NCBI GenBank assembly: GCA_963701015.1
Contig: OY969556.1
Location: 3,472,001-3,536,000 of the forward strand
Reading direction: 5' to 3'
Source of the DNA: MFD09286-c1 sp963701015
GTDB taxonomy: Bacteria; Bacteroidota; Bacteroidia; Bacteroidales; DTGW01
DNA length: 64,000 nt
In this document: positions 57,506 to 64,000 of the stretch, one piece after another
Layout of the letters: each line of letters begins with the position of its first letter
Position numbering within the stretch: the stretch's first letter is position 1
The notes under the pieces: generated by a model
What the model was told of the DNA's origin: nothing
Seen by the model: the letters and a program-made list of their open reading frames with translations, nothing else
The model's database searches: none
Position numbers and translations under genes: made by a program

Positions 57506-58777
57506 ATGGAAAAGAATGAATTGATTAAATATTTACTAAAGCCTGAATTGCAAAGCGATAGCGACTACAGGACGATTAAACAGGAGGCTGAAAACTTTCC
57601 GTTTTTTCAACCTTTTCAATTCATGTTACTGAAATATTATCAGGCGAATAATAAATTTGAATTCGATAAATTTATTAAAAAATCTTCTGTTCATGTTTTC
57701 GAACGACGTAGGCTTTATAATTTTATTCATTCCGATACTTTTTTGCGGGAAAATATTCTTGTCAATGAATCTGACAATTTAATTGAATTGCCATACTTGG
57801 TTGACGAAAGTGAACCTGAGGAACCTCAACTTTTAACGCCTGAATTTACTGAACTACAAGAAAATTCAAATGCAATTATCAATAACGAAAGTGAAAATCA
57901 ACCAATTCAACATTCCTTTGACAAAACGGAATCAATTACACAAGGTAATTCAAACCAAGCATTAACCAGAACTGAGGTTGAAGAAAATATTTCTTCCAGA
58001 AGGGAAGAAAAAGATACTTTGAAAGAATCAATAGCTGAAATTGTTGAATATCAGTCACAATCAAATAATTCTGATGTATCAGAAAATAATATTTTGCCAG
58101 AAATAACTTTTGAGCTTGATGAAAATATTGATATAATTAAGCCTTCAGTTTCTGATATTGAAGGAAATACTATTCCTGAAGCATTTATATTAAACCCGGA
58201 AAATGATAAATCGTTCCTTCAAATTGATGAAGGTGAAAATAGTAATCTGTTAGAAAATAAAGAACTAATAAATTCTGAAGTTGAAACAGAAAATGATAGC
58301 AAAAAGAAAGGTGTTACTATAGATATCTCTGAAGAAGTTCCTGATGATTCAACATTATTTCAAGACAGTTCTGAGAAGAATGAAGAATCGGGAAATGCTG
58401 AAAATAAGAAAGAAATTCATACGTTTACCGCTTGGTTTGACCATTTGGGTGAATCTGAAATTGAACAAATAAAAAGTAATTCGGAGAAAAAAAATAGTGG
58501 AAATGCTAATTTTGATTTAATTGATAAATTTTTAACTGAGGAACCACGTATAAAACCTAAGCCAATAACGGCATCGGAACAGGAAGACATTTCAGTTGCA
58601 AGCGAAGAAGAGCATGAGGACTTTATGACTGAAACGCTTGCGAAAATTTATATAAAACAAGGCAATTATGCAAAGGCAATAAAAGCTTATGAAAAATTAA
58701 GTTTGAAATTTCCGGAAAAAAACATTTACTTTGCCACCCAAATCGAAGAAATTAAAAAAATTTTAGACAACCAATAA
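57506..58777 (+). CDS. Acidic TPR-containing protein, function unknown
   Basis: A 423-residue protein with no signal peptide. A conserved N-terminal domain (about 1-75: FPFFQPFQFMLLKYYQANNKFEF) leads into a long acidic, Ser/Glu/Asn-rich stretch with little predicted structure (about 85-300), then a C-terminal TPR-like pair (about 370-423: LAKIYIKQGNYAKAIKAYEKLSLKFPEKN). It begins 3 bases after lptE and ends 15 bases before secG. The partner of the TPR is unknown. Confidence 0.8.
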   Translation: MEKNELIKYLLKPELQSDSDYRTIKQEAENFPFFQPFQFMLLKYYQANNKFEFDKFIKKSSVHVFERRRLYNFIHSDTFLRENILVNESDNLIELPYLVDESEPEEPQLLTPEFTELQENSNAIINNESENQPIQHSFDKTESITQGNSNQALTRTEVEENISSRREEKDTLKESIAEIVEYQSQSNNSDVSENNILPEITFELDENIDIIKPSVSDIEGNTIPEAFILNPENDKSFLQIDEGENSNLLENKELINSEVETENDSKKKGVTIDISEEVPDDSTLFQDSSEKNEESGNAENKKEIHTFTAWFDHLGESEIEQIKSNSEKKNSGNANFDLIDKFLTEEPRIKPKPITASEQEDISVASEEEHEDFMTETLAKIYIKQGNYAKAIKAYEKLSLKFPEKNIYFATQIEEIKKILDNQ

Positions 58778-58792
58778 AAAAATTATAAAACC

Positions 58793-59152
58793 ATGATGGC
58801 AGTTGCATACGTATTGATTTTCATAATCAGTATATTACTAATTTTAATAGTTTTGGTACAAAACTCAAAAGGTGGCGGATTAGCTGCCAATTTCACAGGC
58901 AGTCAAATAATGGGCGTTCGTAAAACAGCCGATTTTCTTGAAAAAGCTACCTGGGGACTAGCAGGTGCAGTGCTGTTATTCAGTATTGTAACCAATCTTA
59001 TGATCCCTCGTGGAACTGATAACGTTCAAAAGTCAGTTATACAGGACGAAGTAAAAAATGCTATTGATCCTAATGCTGTACCAAAAATTCCTTCAGCTGC
59101 AAAAGCCGCAGATCAGAAAAATTATCCTGCACCAGTACAGGAAAAGAAATAA
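58793..59152 (+). CDS. secG: Preprotein translocase subunit SecG
   Basis: Auxiliary membrane subunit of the SecYEG channel. The 119 residues show two membrane helices (AYVLIFIISILLILIVLVQ and WGLAGAVLLFSIVTNLM) joined by the conserved loop QNSKGGGLAANFTGSQIMGVRKTADFLEK. The Pro/Ala/Lys-rich tail is variable, as usual in Bacteroidota. A terminator follows. Confidence 0.95.
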   Translation: MMAVAYVLIFIISILLILIVLVQNSKGGGLAANFTGSQIMGVRKTADFLEKATWGLAGAVLLFSIVTNLMIPRGTDNVQKSVIQDEVKNAIDPNAVPKIPSAAKAADQKNYPAPVQEKK

Positions 59153-59173
59153 TTGGATTTATCAAAATTTAAT

Positions 59174-59213
59174 AAAAAGTGTCAGCCTGTCATAAATCTG
59201 ACACTTTTTTATT
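59174..59213 (+). terminator. Terminator after secG
   Basis: AAAAAGTGTCAG (59174-59185) pairs with CTGACACTTTTT (59198-59209), a 12-base-pair stem with 12-base loop and a T-run. It ends the activator-lptE-TPR-secG operon. Confidence 0.85.
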
Positions 59214-59367
59214 TAAAATGCTTTTCTAAGTTGGGTTACAAAATAATTCTTAATTCTTTAATCAGCTTAGACTGCATATTTTAATCCTTTCTAATGCTCA
59301 TTCAATTCAACTTTTTCGATGGTAAGTGAATAATATTTTCTATAATATATAAATTTCAAAAATAGAG

Positions 59368-59386
59368 CTATGAAATTTTGTCATAG
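59368..59386 (+). promoter_or_regulatory. Palindrome overlapping probable groESL promoter (candidate operator)
   Basis: CTATGA and TCATAG form an inverted repeat around AATTTTG; the segment AAATTTTG (59373-59380) is one base from the -7 consensus TAnnTTTG. This arrangement suggests an operator over the promoter. It is unlike CIRCE (TTAGCACTC-N9-GAGTGCTAA), which was not found. The remaining 338-base gap before groES shows no ORF. Confidence 0.4.
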
Positions 59387-59490
59387 AAATTCAACGAATT
59401 GATGTGAAAAACGAATTGGCACAATTTCTGATAAACCCTCACCAGATATTATAAACAAGTTTAATGTTTAACTTAAAATAATTATAAATT

Positions 59491-59769
59491 ATGGCCGAAG
59501 TAAAAATCAAACCATTAGCCGACAGAGTTCTTGTTGAACCATTGGCAGCTGAACAAAAAACAGCAAGTGGAATTATTATTCCCGATACTGCAAAAGAAAA
59601 ACCTCAAAGAGGCAAAGTTATTGCTGTAGGCAAAGGTACTAAAGATGATGCAATGGAGTTAAAGGTTGGTGATGAAGTTTTATATGGTAAATATGCCGGA
59701 ACTGAAGTTACAGTTGAAGGTAAAGACTACTTAATTATGCGCCAAAGCGACGTATTCGCTGTTATTTAA
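59491..59769 (+). CDS. groES: Co-chaperonin GroES
   Basis: Caps the GroEL chamber. The 92 residues contain [34 protein letters not shown] (mobile loop), [10 protein letters not shown] and [16 protein letters not shown], typical of GroES. It is followed after 45 bases by groEL. A palindromic element upstream may control both. Confidence 0.98.
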   Translation: MAEVKIKPLADRVLVEPLAAEQKTASGIIIPDTAKEKPQRGKVIAVGKGTKDDAMELKVGDEVLYGKYAGTEVTVEGKDYLIMRQSDVFAVI

Positions 59770-59793
59770 TTATACAAGAAAATCAAGAATTAA

Positions 59794-61449
<1,656 letters not shown>

Positions 61450-61471
61450 AATTTTTCACGCCATATCTCAT

Positions 61472-61507
61472 AGAAAGGCAGCCATCGGGTTGCCTTTCTT
61501 TTTTTAT
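61472..61507 (+). terminator. Terminator after groEL
   Basis: AGAAAGGCAGCC (61472-61483) pairs with GGTTGCCTTTCT (61488-61499), one G-U pair, loop ATCG, followed by a run of T. The right arm overlaps the upstream part of the ychF promoter. Confidence 0.85.
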
Positions 61508-61517
61508 TTTATCTTTG
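61490..61517 (+). promoter_or_regulatory. Putative ychF promoter
   Basis: TTG at 61490-61492 and TATCTTTG at 61510-61517, 17 bases apart, resemble the Bacteroidota -33/-7 pair. The -7 box is a full match to TAnnTTTG and lies 19 bases before the start codon. Confidence 0.5.
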
Positions 61518-61536
61518 CCGCCTAAATTATTTAACC

Positions 61537-62640
61537 ATGGGTTTACAATGTGGTATAGTTGGTTTGCCTAATGTTGGGAAATCAACGCTTTTTAATTGTT
61601 TGTCGAATGCAAAGGCTCAAGCTGCAAACTTTCCTTTTTGTACTATTGAGCCAAACGTTGGTGTTATAACCGTTCCCGATGAAAGGTTAATAAAACTCAC
61701 CGAAATTGACAAACCTTTAAAAGTAATTCCTGCAACCATTGAAATTGTTGATATCGCCGGTTTGGTAAAAGGAGCCAGTAAAGGCGAAGGATTGGGCAAT
61801 AAATTTTTGGCCAATATTCGTGAAACTGACGCTATAATTCATGTCCTTCGTTGCTTCGATGACGATAATGTTACCCATGTAGACGGTTCGGTAAACCCAT
61901 TGCGTGACAAAGAAATTATTGATACCGAATTGCAGTTTAAAGATTTAGAAACAGTCGAAAGCAGAATTTCAAAAGTACAAAAGCAGGCACAATCGGGTGG
62001 AGATAAATCATCTAAACGATTGCTTGATATTTTACTTCAATATAAAGCAGCATTAGACCAGGGTAAATCAGCCCGAACTGTAATACTTGACAATAAAGAA
62101 GATCAGAAACTGGCACATGAGTTATTCCTGCTAACCGATAAACCTATATTATATGTTTGCAATGTAGACGAAAAATCGGCTGTAAAAGGAAATAAATATA
62201 CCGAAGTTGTTCAAAAGGCAATAGAACAGGAAAATGCTGAAATGCTTATTATTGCAGCCAAAACTGAAGCTGAAATTTCTGAATTGGAAACTTTTGAAGA
62301 ACGTCAAATGTTTTTGGAAGAAGCTGGTTTGAAGGAATCGGGAGTTGCCCGTTTAATTAAATCAGCCTATAAATTGCTGAACCTCGAAACGTATTTCACC
62401 ACTGGGGCTGATGAATCGAGGGCTTGGACTTTTATTAAAGGAACAAAAGCTCCACAAGCTGCCGGAATTATTCATACCGATTTTGAAAAAGGATTTATAA
62501 GGGCTGAGGTTATTAAATATGCCGATTATATTAAATATAATTCAGATGCAGCTTGCAGAGATGCTGGTAAAATAGCAATTGAAGGAAAAGAATATACGGT
62601 TCAGGATGGTGATATAATGCACTTCAGGTTTAATGTGTAG
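61537..62640 (+). CDS. ychF: Redox-regulated ATPase YchF (Obg-related P-loop protein)
   Basis: A 367-residue member of the Obg/HflX-type GTPase class that prefers ATP. The G1 motif is [12 protein letters not shown], the switch region [14 protein letters not shown]3 DIAGLV and the modified G4 NVDE (in place of NKxD, hence ATP preference). The C-terminal TGS-like domain ends [10 protein letters not shown]. It binds ribosomes; the exact role is debated. Full length. Confidence 0.97.
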   Translation: MGLQCGIVGLPNVGKSTLFNCLSNAKAQAANFPFCTIEPNVGVITVPDERLIKLTEIDKPLKVIPATIEIVDIAGLVKGASKGEGLGNKFLANIRETDAIIHVLRCFDDDNVTHVDGSVNPLRDKEIIDTELQFKDLETVESRISKVQKQAQSGGDKSSKRLLDILLQYKAALDQGKSARTVILDNKEDQKLAHELFLLTDKPILYVCNVDEKSAVKGNKYTEVVQKAIEQENAEMLIIAAKTEAEISELETFEERQMFLEEAGLKESGVARLIKSAYKLLNLETYFTTGADESRAWTFIKGTKAPQAAGIIHTDFEKGFIRAEVIKYADYIKYNSDAACRDAGKIAIEGKEYTVQDGDIMHFRFNV

Positions 62641-62642
62641 GT

Positions 62643-62748
62643 ATTAGGCTTTAGGACTTAGACTTTTAGGATGTTCATATTAATTGGGAAGCCACAGTGT
62701 GAATTTTTTGTTTTCCTGAATGCCTTCAGTCTAAAGGCTATAAGTCTA
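62643..62748. repeat. Imperfect inverted repeat between ychF and apbE
   Basis: A copy at 62643-62664 (TTAGGCTTTAGGACTTAGAC region) is an imperfect inverted match to 62728-62748, where AGTCTAA at 62728-62734 pairs exactly with TTAGACT at 62658-62664. The second copy includes the apbE stop codon. It may act as a termination hairpin for the convergent genes. Confidence 0.4.
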
Positions 62749-63750
62749 TTTTAGAAACATGTTCTTAATGCCATCGGTAGTATAAGTGCAGAATTCCCCC
62801 TTATCATTGCTATAAATCAAAAATGCATCCAATTCCTTATGTTGCGCTAAATACACTTTACAATTTTCTAATCCCATAACCAAACAAGCTGTTGCATTGG
62901 CATCGGCCAAAGCACATTCTTTAGAAAATAGTGAAGCGCTTAATAAGCAATTTTGCGTAGGATAACCTGTATGCGGATCAATATGATGTGCGTATTTTTT
63001 CCCATTCAAAATATAATATTTACGATAATTACCCGATGTTGATACAGATAAATTTTTTAGTGTTACAATTGCCTGAATTGGTTCTTCCGGTCCGTTGCTG
63101 CCGTCTATCGGTTTATCTATACCAACCCGCCAATATTCACCTTTAGCATTTGTGCCTTTTGCACGCACTTCACCGCCAATTTCTACAATATAATTCTTAA
63201 TACCTTTCGATTCAATAAATTCACTCACTACATCTACCGAAAACCCTTGAGCAATGGCATTTACATCAATATCAACCTGGGGATATTTTTTTATTATTTT
63301 ATTCCCCACGAGCTGAACCTTATCCATGCCAACATACTTCAGTAATGAATCGACCTGTGATTTACGTGCAGTTTTATGGCCTTTAGGACCAAAACCCCAG
63401 GCATCAACCAATGGCCCAACTGTAATATCAAATGCTCCACCCGAAGCTTTGTTCACCGAAGCAGCTTTTTCAAAAACCCTTCGGAACAAATCATCAATTC
63501 TAACGCTTGTATCGTTAGCATTAATTCGTGAAATAATAGACTGCGGAATATAAGCTGATAAGGAAAGGTCAATTGCCTTCAAAACCGAATCAATGGGTTT
63601 TGATAAATCGTCATTTATTGAATTTTCGTAAGTTATATGGTAAGTGCTACCCTGTGCATAACCACTTATTTTTTTATAAACTGGCTTAGGATGGTTGCAA
63701 CTTACTAGTAATATTGAACTTATTAAATATATAAAAATTCTGCGTGCCAT
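62746..63750 (-). CDS. apbE: FAD:protein FMN transferase (ApbE)
   Basis: Attaches FMN covalently to threonine of flavoproteins such as NqrB/NqrC and RnfG/RnfD, using FAD. The 334-residue product is a lipoprotein (lipobox LLVSC, Cys18) and has GYAQGSTYHITY, the GGAFDITVGPLVDAWGFG motif and YAHHIDPHTGYPTQN, the metal-binding region. Its flavoprotein targets are not in the window. It lies 12 bases after the end of a propeller gene on the same strand. Confidence 0.95.
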   Translation of the reverse strand: MARRIFIYLISSILLVSCNHPKPVYKKISGYAQGSTYHITYENSINDDLSKPIDSVLKAIDLSLSAYIPQSIISRINANDTSVRIDDLFRRVFEKAASVNKASGGAFDITVGPLVDAWGFGPKGHKTARKSQVDSLLKYVGMDKVQLVGNKIIKKYPQVDIDVNAIAQGFSVDVVSEFIESKGIKNYIVEIGGEVRAKGTNAKGEYWRVGIDKPIDGSNGPEEPIQAIVTLKNLSVSTSGNYRKYYILNGKKYAHHIDPHTGYPTQNCLLSASLFSKECALADANATACLVMGLENCKVYLAQHKELDAFLIYSNDKGEFCTYTTDGIKNMFLK

Positions 63751-63762
63751 TATTACAAATAA

Positions 63763-64000
63763 TTATGGCAGATAATGTGTTACACCCATTCCGGTAGCAA
63801 ACCAAAAGCGTTTCCATTTATCAAAAACTACAGCATTTACAGTATTAAATGCTAATCCGTCGGATTTGGTATAAACAGTCCAATTTGGTTCCAAAAATAT
63901 CCATAACCCAAGTCCATTAGTACCTACCCATTTTTTATTGTACTTATCTACTACTATTGAACTAAAATAGTTATTTGATCGGGCATTTATAGTTGCATAA
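63763..64000 (-). CDS. Beta-propeller protein, C-terminal part, N-terminus outside window
   Basis: The reverse strand is open from the right edge to the stop TAA at 63763-63765, giving 79 residues. It has repeats typical of two-component-regulator propellers: SIVVDKYNKKWVGTNGLGLWIF and NAVVFDKWKRFWFATGMGVTHYL, with the W.GT/GLG..F pattern. The protein ends there, so it has no C-terminal kinase or output domain. It precedes apbE by 12 bases. Only its last repeats are visible. Confidence 0.7.
   Translation of the reverse strand, partial: YATINARSNNYFSSIVVDKYNKKWVGTNGLGLWIFLEPNWTVYTKSDGLAFNTVNAVVFDKWKRFWFATGMGVTHYLP

Noticed and set aside
59416..59432. TTGGCAC with a downstream TG, like a sigma-54 -24/-12 promoter before groES
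   Set aside because: The -12 half reads CTGAT where TTGC(A/T) is needed; the invariant GC is missing, so this is not counted as a site.
59153..59490. CIRCE element upstream of groES
   Set aside because: No TTAGCACTC / GAGTGCTAA pair occurs in the gap; only a different palindrome (59368-59386) was seen.

Overview
The window comes from a low-GC member of the Bacteroidota, probably class Bacteroidia. The evidence is: two secreted proteins ending in the type IX secretion (T9SS) sorting domain; families almost confined to this phylum (DUF4270 lipoprotein, DUF2723/GT117 membrane protein, a stand-alone glycogen-synthase N-terminal half, the sigma-54 activator-LptE-TPR-SecG cluster); no clear Shine-Dalgarno sequences; and many upstream elements matching the phylum's -7 promoter motif TAnnTTTG. 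LPS genes (rfaE2, gmhA, kdsB, lptE, an O-antigen ligase-like protein) indicate a full Gram-negative outer membrane.

Layout. 1-6.7 kb: metG (cut by the left edge), an S66 LD-carboxypeptidase, and a leftward operon of a GT5-like half protein, DUF4270 lipoprotein and glmS. 6.8-13.2 kb: rightward panC-panD-flippase-like protein-rfaE2-radA, then an unknown gene coupled to a fused two-ATPase peptide-type ABC gene. 13.3-16.5 kb: secreted GH5 and GH3 glycosidases. 16.6-23.7 kb: polysaccharide deacetylase, DUF2723 protein, a barrel-like outer-membrane candidate, a 3-methyladenine DNA glycosylase and an O-antigen ligase-like protein. 24.0-26.8 kb: rplM-rpsI-rpsB-tsf with leader-like structures and terminators. 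26.9-34.2 kb: manA, M16 protease, O-methyltransferase, orphan sugar-binding lipoprotein, bifunctional nuclease, pdxA, leucyl aminopeptidase. 34.5-38.2 kb: tRNA-Leu, tig, clpP, clpX, tatA. 38.3-45.4 kb: LysM transglycosylase, glgB, a YD-repeat-like protein, ribF, ahcY. 45.4-50.9 kb: a degenerate Rieske-like lipoprotein, a small basic secreted protein, greA, an HIT protein, DUF4386, gmhA, a T9SS cupredoxin, a possible small RNA and cysK. 51.0-55.5 kb: large M16 protease, NrtR-type regulator, kdsB. 55.7-64.0 kb: sigma-54 activator, lptE, TPR protein, secG, groES-groEL, ychF, apbE and the end of a propeller protein cut by the right edge.

Most of the window is core housekeeping. No insertion sequence, prophage, CRISPR array or defence island was found. 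Convincing unexplained signals are small: a candidate structured RNA before cysK, structured leaders at rplM and rpsB, a palindrome on the probable groES promoter, a Rieske-like protein whose two cluster histidines are replaced, and a glycogen-synthase half that lacks the usual nucleotide-sugar lysine motif. Calls rest on motif recognition by eye; no database search was run.
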